Translations under genes and position numbers: made by a program
Shown here: positions 47,482 to 58,768 of the stretch, piece after piece
How positions within the stretch are numbered: position 1 is the stretch's first letter
Layout: every line of letters begins with the position of its first letter
Notes under the pieces: generated by a model
Database searches by the model: none
Seen by the model: the letters and a program-made list of their open reading frames with translations, nothing else
What the model was told of the DNA's origin: nothing
Source: Durusdinium trenchii
Taxonomy: Eukaryota > Sar > Dinophyceae > Suessiales > Symbiodiniaceae
Direction: 5' to 3'
NCBI GenBank assembly: GCA_963970005.1
Contig: CAXAMN010028950.1
Coordinates: forward strand, 26,927-90,926
Length of the DNA: 64,000 bases

Positions 47482-47514
47482 CTCCAAGGGGTGGTTAGTG
47501 GACACCCCGAATCA
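47482..47514. repeat. Half-copy of the 49.04 kb foldback
   Basis: GACCTCCAAGGGGTGGT followed by ACCCCGAATCAC matches the reverse complement of the right half of the foldback at 49036-49110. Confidence 0.65.
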
Positions 47515-47698
47515 CAGCTGGGACATGTTATTTTTTCAATCAACTTGAGACGGGAGATGTATCGCCACAGATTGACTTTGCAGCACACATGGTGACTGGT
47601 GTGAACACCATCCTCAGTGTCCAAACGTTTCTTTTGCAAGTTGCCTTTGGACCTGCAAGAGAACATCAAGTAAACCCACTTCACAGGATGAACCTCAG

Positions 47699-47806
47699 AT
47701 ACAAGAGGACGCTACTAGGGGCTCCTGGCATCGCTACTAGGAGCAAGAACGCTATTAGGGGCTCCTGGCCTTGCTACTAGTAACAAGAATGCTACTAGGA
47801 ACAAAG
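47699..47806. repeat. Dispersed CTACTAGGAGC / GGGGCTCCTGGC repeat, copy 3
   Basis: Two and a half units with the inverted GCTCCT/AGGAGC pair, as at 11861. Confidence 0.85.
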
Positions 47807-47819
47807 GGCTTAACTTCTT

Positions 47820-47935
47820 CCACAGCACCGTCCAGCCCGCATCCAACCCCCTCATCGCATACCCCAGGTCTCACAGAGCGTGAATGAGCAGCGCGAAGCA
47901 TTGGAACTCTTGTTAAAGGCGGGGGTTCTTGCAAG
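47820..47935 (+). CDS. Putative coiled-coil exon
   Basis: In frame it reads PPHRIPQVSQSVNEQREALE and LLLKAG, an amphipathic helix. Boundaries are approximate: a CCCCAG acceptor at about 47868 may be the true start. Confidence 0.4.
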
Positions 47936-48013
47936 ACAACATAAATCCTGTTTTACCTGTTTTTGTCATGGTAAGACAGCATTGTTTTCTGGTTTGTACT
48001 GCTTGTGCTGCAG

Positions 48014-48195
48014 GCAAACAATGGGTCACCGATGCTACATGGGTCACAGATGCTGTTGGTTCAGCGTTGCTCAGGTCAAAATCAATCCAAAGAACCATCT
48101 CTCCTGGACCACGGACCATGGGGAGCTTCAACGACCTGAAAGCATCCTTTTGGAGGTCTACGGCCCCGTTGGAACTGCGTTGCGCAACTCCTTAG
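48014..48195 (+). CDS. Putative last exon, unknown product
   Basis: After CTGCAG: KQWVTDATWVTDAVGSALLR, SKSIQRTISPGPRTMGSFND and LKASFWRSTAPLELRCATP, stop at 48193-48195. Confidence 0.42.
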
Positions 48196-48484
48196 ATCGT
48201 TCATGATCTTTCCTTGGTCCAGGAACCATTGCATCACGAAGTTTAATGACGTTTATTTCTGTTTTGCAGGCTATATGTCCATTTAAGAAATGCATCCAAC
48301 CAGCCAACCACAGACGACAGGTTTGTTAGGTGTTGTTTCGGGCATTGCAACCTCGCAAATGGGACCATTCACTGGGTTGAAGTTCAACGAGTTTACGTTG
48401 AATCCGAGAAAACCACACACCTATAAGCTCCCCTCTATGGTCATCACCGGCTGGGGGGCAGTGTTTGCTTCAGGTAGCAATGAA

Positions 48485-48708
48485 TGACGGCTTGCTGTCC
48501 CAAAGCACGGCCAAAATCAGTGTCTGATTTGGAAGAGGATCCCAACATAGCAAGAGAAGTGGTGATTCCCACCAATCACGTCGCTCGTTTGGACGCATCG
48601 GCACGGCACGCATCGGTGGATCTGTGCTGTCGATTGGCACCCGAAGACACATCGACCCTGTCGGTCCAGAACCTCAACACTGGCGCAGAAGCTCCCCAAA
48701 CGCACTGA
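48485..48708 (+). CDS. Putative last exon, unknown product
   Basis: It reads KARPKSVSDLEEDPNIAREV, VIPTNHVARLDASARHASVD and LCCRLAPEDTSTLSVQNLNT, stop at 48706-48708. No domain is recognised. Confidence 0.45.
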
Positions 48709-49035
48709 GCAGTTTAAAGGTGACGCGGTGACGCACTTTAGATCTAGAACGTTTCGAACATGATATGTGTCCATACCGTTTGAAGGTTTTGAACCTACGT
48801 AGACTCTTGAGAAACAACAACTCCCACATGTCATCCGCTCTTCTCGCTCGACTGTGAGGCCCATGGTGCTAAAGCTTTTAGCCTCACGACGGGCGAAAAG
48901 CAGCGCAGCGACATCCATGGGTTTGAGCCGAAAAAAATGCATTCCTAGGAAACCTTTGGTTGCCTGTATGTCCGCCGGCCAAAAAAACTCGCAACACACA
49001 CGAAAAAGGACATGGTTTAATAACAGTTATAGTCA

Positions 49036-49110
49036 CTATACCAGGACCCTCCAAGGGGCCCCTTCGCTGTGATTCGGGGCATTCACCACCCCTTGGAGGT
49101 CCTGGTATGA
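49036..49110. repeat. Short foldback (75 bp)
   Basis: TATACCAGGACCCTCCAAGG at 49037 pairs with CCCCTTGGAGGTCCTGGTAT to 49108; the stem is about 20 bases with one bulge. Confidence 0.75.
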
Positions 49111-49665
49111 TGCTTAAAGCGACCTGACTGGACGGTCAAGCGACCCGAGTCGACCCGACCCCGCGGTCTGTGTTTTGAGTCGAGTTCTGGATTGAAGGTG
49201 AAAGAGATGGTTTGGCCCAGCAAATGGTGGAGACAGAACATTTTGAGAGATACCAAATGGTGGACCAATCCGTGGACCAATCCATGGTGGGCACCTCCTG
49301 TTTGGTCGAGTCGACCATCGGTGTTTGGTAGGTCTGGTTCAGTCGTCTGGTTCGGTCGTCTTCGGGGCCTGAACGTCCACGGTAAACCATAAGGACGTTG
49401 GAGGGGGAAGTACTTTTTGGGTCCAATCCGAGGGGAAATCCAGGCTGAGCTCGCTAGGAGGTGTCTTTCTTGGGGCAATCTTGAGGCCAGTTTGTTGAAC
49501 AGCACGCCAGCTACCTGCTCTGTGGTCGTGTGGCTCGAACAAGCTTTGCGACCGACTGCCTCCCGTGACGCTGCGTGACGCAGCGGGACCCGGTCGCTTC
49601 AACCTTGGCCACTCATGTCGTCCCTGTGGGAGCCTCAGGTCAAGGCTGCTGAAAGAACGATTCAT

Positions 49666-50178
49666 TAGGTTGGAGGCCATCCGCCAGTAGGTTGGAGGCC
49701 ATCCGCCAGTAGNNNNNNNNNNCAGTAGGTTGGAGGCCATCCGCCAGTAGGTTGAGTAGGTTGGAGGCCCTTCGCCAGTAGGTTGGAGGCCATCCGGTTT
49801 GAGGCCATTCCAAATAGGTTGGAGGCACTGGCTATTGGTTGGAGGCCGTTCCTGTTAGGTTGGAGGCCATCGCTAGTAGGTTGGAGGCCATTCCTGTTAG
49901 GTTGGAGGCCATCGCCAGTAGGTTGGAGGTCATTCCTATTAGGTTGGAGGCCATCGCTAGTAGGTTGGAGGCCATTCCTGTTAGGTTGGAGGCCATCGCC
50001 AGTAGGTTGGAGGCCATTCCTATTAGGTTGGAGGCCATCGCCAGTAGGTTGGAGGTCATTCCTATTAGGTTGGAGGCCATCGCCAGTAGGTTGGAGGTTA
50101 TTCCTATTAGGTTGGAGGCCATCGCTAGTAGGTTGGAGGCCATTCCTATTGGGTTGGAGGCCATCGCTAGTAGGTTCC
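49666..50178. repeat. Tandem array of GGTTGGAGGCCAT units, about 26 copies
   Basis: Units of about 20-21 bases, GGTTGGAGGCCAT followed by a 7-8 base variable part (CGCTAGTA, CGCCAGTA, TCCTGTTA, TCCTATTA) that mostly alternates, giving a roughly 42-base higher-order unit. Several frames on both strands stay open (LEAIASRLEAIPIRLEAI and WRPFLLGWRPSLVGW). These are repeat artefacts unless shown to be expressed. A scaffold gap is at 49713-49722. Confidence 0.92.
49713..49722. other. Scaffold gap (10 N)
   Basis: Ten N bases inside the GGTTGGAGGCC array. Confidence 0.99.
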
Positions 50179-51547
50179 TGCTGAAAGAGAGATTCATCTT
50201 GGGATCACAGTTTTGGGATCACTGTTTGGGGGGATTCATTTGCAGTATGGTTCACCCTTTGACTACTGTACACATCTTGACACTGTATACACAGACACTA
50301 TACCGGTATACTCGACCCAGTTTGCCAAAGTCTAGAACCTCAGCAGGGAGTCTGTACTTGTCAAGTAGACACAAACACTTGGAAAGATTGAACCAAGAGT
50401 CCTAAGGAGTCTTCTCAGCACTTGGCTGGAGATTCGGATCGATGATTTGATACGTTTGGACACTTTGCACAAGTTCACCTCAGCCGGTTGACCTGGGCAT
50501 TCACGTTCACCGGTTGACCTGGGCGTTGTCACCGAGGCTCCAATGGTTGTCACCCGTGGCAAAGGACTCCTGGGTTTGAAATCATCGTCGGGTTGAGCAA
50601 ATGGAACTCAACCTTTCGGATTTTGAGATGGTTAATCAACACGATATATTTTACATGATTGTTCAACGTTTACTTGGATATACTTGGAACTCACTGACTT
50701 TTTCTTCAAGTGAGTTGAAACCACCAACCAGATTGACCGCTTGGCTTTTTCAGATTGAGGCACCGATGTACCATCGAGGACCTTGTCATACTGTGTCCAA
50801 TCCTGGCCATGTGACTGACCATGTGACCCTCTCAAAATCATCAATCAATATTAGATTTAAAGTCAAGAGGCTATACTTCTTCGCCTCTGCCTATGAGAAG
50901 CAGTAAGTGTTTGACTGCAATTCGAGTCGGACAGGGATTGTGAGGTGACTGAACCCCGCGACCAGATTCGCCCTTTGGAATCCTGACCGACAGTGACCGG
51001 CCCAGTGAACACACCATCTCTAGTTACAGTATGTGGCTGCGAATCCTGGTGCGACTGCTGTTGCAATCATTTTTGGATCCTTCGTATGCTCCAAATCGAT
51101 CGTGATCGACGATCCGTCCAGACGCACGGCTCGCCGTGTTGGGACGCTCCGGTCCAGACGCACGGCTCGCAGACACTCCGCCGAAAAGTGAGGATGTCTT
51201 ATCCACAAGCGTGCAGCTTTTGCAAGGGAAGGCTGGACATATGGGTGAGTAGTTGTTGTGCAGACATGGGAATCTGAAGGTTTTGTGTTCCAAGCTTTGG
51301 AATCATCTGCTGGCCAAGACATATTGTTTCGGAAAGAGCATTTAGGATAGCCTTCGAGTAGAGCAGAACACTGGAGGTTTCCAGAACCTGTGGAGCATCT
51401 ACTGTACATGCGCAAGGGATTCTTGAAATGCAGATCATCTGCAGAGGACCATTTACATACATGCCGAAAAAGAGGCGGTATACATGCATTCGAATGCATT
51501 GAATTTTCACAGCTGTTTCAACCAGCAGACCCCACGGACCCATTCAG
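50179..51547. other. No firm gene
   Basis: Scattered short frames only. A possible plus-strand exon at about 51185-51240 (VRMSYPQACSFCKGRLDIW before a GTGAG donor) is too short to claim. Confidence 0.4.
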
Positions 51548-51742
51548 GTGCCTTCGCCCACCAAGAGCTTGTCTTCGGCATTGCAACAGGCTATCCCCCC
51601 ACGCGTCGTGCCGGTCGTTCGTTGGACCGGAGGGATCAGGTTCAGGGTTTGGATCGATGTGCGCTGCCAAAGAGTTGTCATGATGCTAGAGTTGCTAGTT
51701 GCTTTTCAACGCATTCCTTACATTGTCATTTTTTGCGGTTAC
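51548..51742 (+). CDS. Putative exon, unknown product
   Basis: CATTCAG acceptor followed by G, then VPSPTKSLSSALQQAIPPRV, VPVVRWTGGIRFRVWIDVRC and VVMMLELLVAF. The last residues before the stop are less convincing, so a donor may lie at about 51715. Confidence 0.42.
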
Positions 51743-53843
51743 TGAGTCTGAGGAATCTTTTAAACAAGCGCAAATTGATCCTCTCATGTTTCACAGCGGA
51801 TCTAGGATCTAGGATCCACAATCTCTTTCACACGATAAACATAACTCATCAACTTAATCACTTGCACAAGCATTGAGGAGCTCTCCGGGCCGTGCGAAAA
51901 GTACAAGTCCTTCCAGCTTATACACGCTGCAGTAGTTGTGAGACCAAACGAATGTCACTCAAGAATGTCGCATGTGGGAGCTTGTAGGGTTTTAACATCG
52001 ACATCGCCAGGCCGTTCGAACATCATTCGGCCATTGTGACCCATTGTTGCCCTTGAGAGCACGAAGCTACTTGGCCCCCAGTGAACGGGAACATGCCGAA
52101 CATCCCATGTTGATCCTATTTGGTCATGCCAGACTTCTCCATCTCTGTCGTTCCAGGCAGCGAAGCCTGAGGATAGTTTTGGATTGCTTTTAGATCCTAC
52201 GCTGCGCAAGGAGTTTGCGCTGCTCGGGTCGCAGGAATCGGATGGTGTTTGACAACCCATTCGAAATGGGTGTTTCCCCTCCATCCAACCCAAAAAGCTG
52301 CATTTTCCTTTTCGGATTGGACATGTCACACACCACGCTGTGGCCCAATTCCACGGTGCGGATAAGAAGGGTGTACAGTTTCCGGTCAAAACTGGGTGTT
52401 TCCCACAGATATTGGCTCTGAATCCAAAACCATTTGTGTTATTTGATGGTGTCGGGGTGTGCCCATCACTATTACTGGATTGATGTGTGTCATTTCTAAG
52501 GGAACAACGATGCCCATGAGCAGTGCAAGGAGAGATGGCTCAAGACCCGACGAAAATGAGGAGTCGGGCAGTTTTTGCAATGTGCATGGATGCATGGATC
52601 AAGACTACAAAAGGATGCTTTGTGTTCTGTGTGTGGGTGAGTCGGGGCCCATGTCTTTTTTTGTACTTCTGATGTAAGTGTTATGGGCTTCAGATTTACA
52701 TTCATTGTTTGGAAGGGTCACGAGACTGCCGAGCAGTAGTCGCGCTGAGGAGCGAGCTTGAACGTTGGCCTCTCAGTGCGAAGTCGGTGCACGGCTCGCG
52801 TCAGGTGAATGGTCATGAGATGCCATGAGCATTAGTTAGCACAAGAAAAGGACTCTAGTGACTGGAAACTAGGAACACTACTAACAGTCCTTCAACGATT
52901 CTCAGCATCCAATGACCGACCGACAAACGTAGATGCTGCAACCTATGGAACGCGGATAGGTCCCATCCCGACCTGAGAAGTCCTGATTTCATCGAAGGGA
53001 GCGGGAGTCCCTGTGCGGTACGCGGGCGAAGCGGGAGTCCCTGACCCGCCTTCCCAAGCAAGTCATGAACTACACAAGTCATGAAGCAAACTGAAGCGCC
53101 CAAGGGAAGAACAGGGAGGAATATGAAAGAACTCGTTTGCCAAGTGACTCTCCTGCCAACAATCATAGAAGTGGAAAAAAGACTGTGATTGTAGTGGGAA
53201 GTTGGCAATGTACATCCTGTTCCTTGAAAAGAGAGTAGTTTTCCATAGTTTCCCCAATTCCAAGTGAGCGGTATGTTGTGATGCCATCCTTTCACGTGGC
53301 CACTCCTTGTGGTGAAAGCCTTCCGCAGGGTAACATCCTTGAGGATGAATTTATCCGTGATGTTCGATCGAGTGGGCGACATGATACTCTATTGTCCTGG
53401 ACCATACTATATCATTTTATAGAGATGTTGGTTAAATGTGACCGAACCTTGGCAGTTGGAGAGACTCCAGAAACCATTGGTATACCCTACAAATCCCAAC
53501 AAGGTGTATAAATACACAACATACATACACTTTATATTTATAATTGTATACATATATATATATATACACACGCATCGCTTCAGTCAGAGTCAAGTCCGGA
53601 TGTTCCACCGCTGTCTGAGGATGTCGTCTCACTGTGGGTCGGTCAGTTCCTACGACCCCCAGCTACGACCTGGCGATGTGAGGAATGCGGAAAAGACAAA
53701 GAAAAACAACCACACTTCTTCCGATTCCTCACGGAAGGCACAGGTTCCTGTGCTGTGCAAGGGCCAAACCTCAAGGCTGGGTTGGTGGAGGTCAGTTATA
53801 GTGTCCAACATCTACTGTACTGCAAAAACCCGTGGGTGATCCA

Positions 53844-54000
53844 ATGGTTGGCGTGTCAAAGGACTCAGGACCTTTCTTCGCCGACATGTCGCAACCTGCC
53901 AGGAAGTGGCTTGAAGGAGATTACCCCACAGCCACTCGGCGGACTTGGCCAAGTCACGCCCTTCCTGGCGGCGCTGCGGTTGCAGACCCTGAACATGGAG
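53844..54000 (+). CDS. Putative first coding exon, MVGVSKDSGPFFADM-type start
   Basis: From ATG 53844: MVGVSKDSGPFFADMSQPAR, then KWLEGDYPTATRRTWPSH, ending at a strong GTAAGT donor (54001). The start loosely recalls eukaryotic porin (VDAC) N-termini (FADxxxxAR), but no beta-strand pattern follows, so I give no product. A second frame over the same bases is also open. Confidence 0.4.
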
Positions 54001-54189
54001 GTAAGTAAACAGATCGTCGGTCACTCTTCATCACTCTACAACTTCGTTGAATCCGTAGCTCTGGCCTTTTCTGTCGCTTTCTCTGAAGGGACAACTGATT
54101 GGATCACTCATGATCTACTCACCGTCTTCTGCCACCATTTTTGACAGACCCGCGGGGGGGTTTTGGAACGTATCACTTTGGTCGAAAAC

Positions 54190-54262
54190 GAACATGGAAC
54201 CTGAAAACCTTTGGGAGACGAGTTTCCTCTACAACCTGACGTGGTTTTCAGGTTCCCTGTTC
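54190..54262. repeat. Short foldback (73 bp)
   Basis: GAACATGGAACCTGAAAACC (54190-54209) pairs with GGTTTTCAGGTTCCCTGTTC (54243-54262), with one or two mismatches in 20. Confidence 0.8.
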
Positions 54263-54348
54263 ATCTTCCCGGGGGTGAATTTTTGCTTTTTAGATGAAAC
54301 GTTTTCACTGCACTAAGACATCTCTCTAAACATGTGTTTGTTTCTCAG

Positions 54349-54491
54349 ATTTCATCCCTTTTCCCACAAAAGGAGACGAAAACAACCAACCGCCAAGACG
54401 ACACCTGGTTTCTTTCGCTCCACCGAGACATCGAAGCTCCGGACGATCGAAGCTCCGGAGTGGAGACAGGATATGTCCGCCGCTTTTTCGG
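54349..54491 (+). CDS. Putative exon, unknown product
   Basis: TTTCTCAG acceptor, frame 0: FPQKETKTTNRQDDTWFLSL, HRDIEAPDDRSSGVETGYVR and RFF, then a GT donor at 54492. The longer overlapping frame is less natural. Confidence 0.45.
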
Positions 54492-54684
54492 GTGAAAGTG
54501 CACTGGAATTCGTGGGAATTACTTGTTAAGTGAAGTTCTGAAAAAGAAAAAAGGGGTGTAAAGATGTGTAAAGCTTATGTTTTTCGGTCCAGAAGCTCGA
54601 AGTGAAGCTCAATGCTATGTCAATGAGCAAGAGAATCCAAGAAATATGATGCAACCTGACACATTCTACACCCCCGAAAACTAA

Positions 54685-54745
54685 CATGGACCCTGACAAC
54701 GGCCTGAAGATTGTTTCCACCAACCAGTGGTTTCCAGGGTCCATG
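54685..54745. repeat. Short foldback (61 bp)
   Basis: CATGGACCCTGACAAC pairs with GGTTTCCAGGGTCCATG (54729-54745). The stem is 11 perfect pairs, then imperfect. Confidence 0.6.
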
Positions 54746-55561
54746 GGATCGTCTTCCATGGGATGTCCATGAACCTCGTCTAGAATCTCCTGGTGACTCG
54801 GTGCAGCGTCCGTGTCCTCGGTGCAGCGGTTCCGCTTGCCGTGTGGTCTACCCACTCCGTTGCCCGCGGATTCTTCTGAGGTCCAGCCAGCAATTGGTGG
54901 AGATCTTTGGGCAGGTGGACGTGGGGGGGGTTCATGGAACTGCTCGTGGGGATTTTCATGGTCCGTTTTCCTTTACAAACCAGTCGTTTGCCGGTGCTTG
55001 GTGCGTGGGTGTGTCTTTAAAGTGGTGACATGGTAAGGCTACTCCAGTGCAGCAAACAGTGAATACTTGCCAGCAGAAGGAGCTTCAGATTTTGCAGCGT
55101 TCAGCACGTTCAGCATATATTCAGACCAATTGGCCTAGAGTCAGATAGTATAGCTTGGATCCGAGAACACCTCTGAAACAGAAGCGACGATTCTCATAAT
55201 TCTGACGACCAGACATGCGGCTCAGAATGGATCTTCCGACTGGTCGGCCTTGGCACTTTTGATGCAGCTGAGGTCTTCGACACAGCGCTGTTAGGCGGAC
55301 TTATTGTCATGGGCAGCATCCAGCTTTAGTGATGCTTGCACCTAATTACATGCGAGAAACACTTTGACACCGAGTTCACCGAGAAAAGGGATCATGGAGC
55401 ACAGACACCAGAAGTAAACGCAGAAGTTTGCTGCAAAGCAGGCAGAGTGCACAAACAGCAGGGCACCGTTCCCCTCGAAAATGAGCTACTGTCCTGGGCA
55501 GGTTGCCACCAGGCAGTCAACACCGCATTGACCTCTCTCTTCTCTCCTCTCTACAGCCAAC

Positions 55562-55731
55562 CTACGAGAAGAACTCAGCAGAGTTCGAAGCATCTTGCGA
55601 GAAATCAACTGCCATGCAGATCGTTGACGCTATGGAGTGTTTAGAGCCTGGATTGTTCGAGCATCAGAAGGAGATTGGAGCAAAAAACACTGTTATGCAT
55701 TTATGCAGCTTGGTTGACGAAAAAACCATGT
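55562..55731 (+). CDS. Possible exon with competing frames
   Basis: After CTACAG one frame reads NLREELSRVRSILREINCHA (coiled coil, short). Another reads YEKNSAEFEASCEKSTAMQI and continues to a stop at 55729-55731. I cannot choose between them. Confidence 0.3.
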
Positions 55732-56147
55732 GAACAACCCACGTCGGACATGAAACCAGGGGCCTGTGCGATTCCAGCTGAGCCATGCCTGAGCCACCCT
55801 CGTCCCCTCGTGTTGGTGATTCAGTAAGAATCTTCTCATAAGAGCTGGGTGCGGAAGGTTCTGTAAGCAATTGTTGTGCTGCATGAAGCGTACGGTTCTG
55901 ACTTGATCAAGAGCTCTTAAACGTTCCATGGCCTTGACTTGTTGTTTAAATAGACTTTAGGTGTTGACTTGTTCTTTTTGAGTGTAGCCCTCAAAGCTAA
56001 GACCTTGCCGGTCACCGACCGGCGTCGAGGCCGACGTCATGGGGAACCCGAAATCCAAAGCCTTTGGCCAGTCCTGCAGTGGTGCCACAGTGACACACAA
56101 GAAGTGGAGGTCGAGAACAGCATCTTGGACGGTTTTTTTCCTGGAAA

Positions 56148-56234
56148 TGGGTGTGTATTGAAATAGGGAGACCTCCCAAAGACCCCATAGAAGAAGGAAC
56201 ATGTTGAGGGTCTCCCTATGAACATACACACCCA
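56148..56234. repeat. Short foldback (87 bp), longest stem
   Basis: TGGGTGTGTATTGAAATAGG (56148) pairs with CCCTATGAACATACACACCC; the stem is about 27 bases including AGGGAGACC/GGTCTCCCT, with a loop of about 30. Confidence 0.85.
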
Positions 56235-57046
56235 AATGAGCTTTAGCAATTTGTTCGCAAGTGTCAACCATTCCTGCCTGGCGTGATGTGGAGAAGCTGC
56301 ATTTAATGCTGAGTCAAGCTTGTCCTTTTTCTACCAGTTGCTTCTGCAAGTGACAAATCTCGAAGCTCCATTGTAAGCATATTCCTTGCAGGGTTGTAAA
56401 AAGGGTGCAACTCCACTGTAGGCATCTCATTCCCCCCTCACATGCCGCCTAACAAAAGCGTATACGCCCTGAGCAGGCACCCTCGTCATTGACATAGGAA
56501 CCTATCCTCGTCTTCAAGTCTCAGCTGTGACGAGTCCATTCCTGACCACAGCTCGCTGGTATCATCAGATCTGCAGGAAACCTACACGAGCGGACCGAGC
56601 GAGCAGAGATTTGCCCTACCCAAACCACGTGTCCCTGCGTTTTTTGGGGGAAAGGTGTAGCCCAAGCACGAACTCTTGAGGAGCGACCGTTGCATACATT
56701 CTGCATGTATAAAATGCCATCTAGCATCTCAAATGTATAAATAAAGTGCCGCTCGACCCCCAAAAAGCACAACTCTTCAGTAGTTCCCAGCACTTCCTGC
56801 GCTTGCGCGCGAGCTGCTCGGCATCATGGAGCATGGTGGGGGATGGGCAACCCCAAGACATAGACACTGTTGAGATGTTGAAGCAGGTGTTGGCAATCAG
56901 CCCTAGCGATGACAGCCAGATCCAAAAGTGAAGCACCGAATCGGAAGCACCACCAACACCATCCAGCACCGCACCCATCGAAAACCGCCGACCTCTTCCC
57001 AGAGATGTGCTAAAACCATTATGCAAGTCGCTTCACACCCATGACA

Positions 57047-57122
57047 GGTGCTTAGCAAGCAGTTGGAGGCCGTGAAAACCCAGGCGGCCCAGCTGGCGGC
57101 CAAGCTCCCGACCAAAGGCGTG
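57047..57122 (+). CDS. Putative coiled-coil exon
   Basis: ATGACAG acceptor followed by G, then VLSKQLEAVKTQAAQLAAKL and PTKGV before a GT donor. It has a heptad pattern and high GC at third positions. Confidence 0.5.
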
Positions 57123-57559
57123 GTGACCGTCATGGGCCACACATGCCTTCGGAGGGACTTGGGACGTCGAACCGGTTCTGGGGGAGGATGGAGGCCCGGG
57201 TTGGAAAAGGCGTTCACTTCGAAAACAAAAAAACAAAACGACAGATGCCCATCGAGTTTTGGAGATGTGAATTTCTGAACTTGCCAGAAGGATTGCATGC
57301 CACAGAAAAGACATTCTTGTTTCCAGATGGTTTTGTCGAGAAATGGTGTATGCTTTCCAGGGTAGATTTACCGGGTTGTTACATTGAAGTTATATGTTGC
57401 CATTCTGTAGGCAGGTGAGCCACATGAGTTGGGAAAGATAGTTAGGTCATGTGTTTTTGTATCTTTTTCTGCGGTTTGGTTTGGTCTTGGTGCACCGGTG
57501 CTTGAATTGGTATGTTTGGTCGCTGAAGATAGTGACAGATAGCGTTCGTACTTCGCCAG

Positions 57560-57754
57560 GCTCACGGACCGTCCGTTTTCATGGCCCCGGAATCGACTCA
57601 CCAACCTTCCAGAAGAGTCAGAAGAGTCACCTTACAGGGTTGGATTCTTCGGAACGACTCGTTTTTTACAGCCATTTGGCACCCCGTTCTTTGTGTGCGA
57701 AGAGATGCCACGTTCGCACCATCACAGTCGCGAACTCGTCGCGCACTCGCGCGG
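57560..57754 (+). CDS. Putative exon, unknown product
   Basis: CTTCGCCAG acceptor followed by G, then LTDRPFSWPRNRLTNLPEES, YRVGFFGTTRFLQPFGTPFF and VCEEMPRSHHHSRELVAHSR, ending at a GTGAGC donor. A downstream stretch (57776-57882, SFEQVLKALNQEPSEVTCVG) may be the next coding segment. No family is recognised. Confidence 0.5.
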
Positions 57755-58768
57755 GTGAGCCAGGTCCCTTGAGCTTCGAGCAAGTCTTGAAGGCTTTGAA
57801 CCAGGAGCCATCGGAGGTGACCTGCGTGGGTTTGGTGCGGAAGACTCGAAGGTCTGGCAGGTTTGGTGCAAACACCATGTAAATGGAGACACCGAATTGA
57901 TAAACCCATCCCCATCAAGGTTTGCTACTGTATTGGGGGGAGAAAGTGTGTTTTAAATTAGGGGTGGTCAATCATGAGAGGTCACCAAGACCAAGTATCT
58001 TCATGATTATTTGTTCTCACCCCGACCTAATTATTTGGGGGTACTAGTAGGAATACTGTAGATTAATTATGGGGACACCTTTGGGAGCTTGATCAATCAA
58101 GTAATTTGTTGGGTAGAGTTGGGTAGAGTTTTATAGAGAATTGTATAATATTAATATGTGTGTTTTTTTTTCCGGGAGATTCCTGGACTGGCGAGGTTTA
58201 GACTGCAGCCATGCAATTGACTGATACAGATTTCAAGGAAGACAGGGCATATTGCAAGGTGCTTTGACCATGCCATGGAGAAGATGATCCAGAAGAATGC
58301 TGAGGTGGGTGTATGCAGCAAATGCCGCACATATCCACCGATTTGGCCAATGTTTCACCCTGAGTTTCACTGCTTCACTGAATGGACAATGCCAAAGGCA
58401 TGAGCCAACCATGAGCCAGCAGGAGCAAAACAGGCTATTTGGAGATGGCGTTGGAGAAGTGAGAGTCATCATAAACGGGCAATAGGACCATAGGATGAGG
58501 GATTGGTGAAATCAAGGGCATCGGTCAACGAACTTTGTGGTGCCAAAACATGTCTAAACATTATCCGTTCAAAATATTGGCGTTGTTTTTTATCAAAGAA
58601 AGCTGGGTCGGAGGTCTTTTTGCAAGGCGTTTTGTTTACGAGGCGGAACAAGCTTGATCAGGCCGCAGCAGCGTAAACGTGCGTAGAAGCAATAAGCGCG
58701 CAAAAAAGCTTTTTCCCCAAACAGTTTACTGTTAGGGGCTCTCAATGCTTTACAGAATGGTCGCCTTG

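Noticed and set aside
49666..50178. Regular repeats with spacers, superficially like a CRISPR array
   Set aside because: Units are about 20 bases with variable parts of only 7-8 bases drawn from four versions, in a eukaryotic genome and without cas genes.
53844..54262. Voltage-dependent anion channel (porin) gene
   Set aside because: Only a vague N-terminal resemblance (FADxxxxAR); the following sequence shows no beta-barrel strand pattern.
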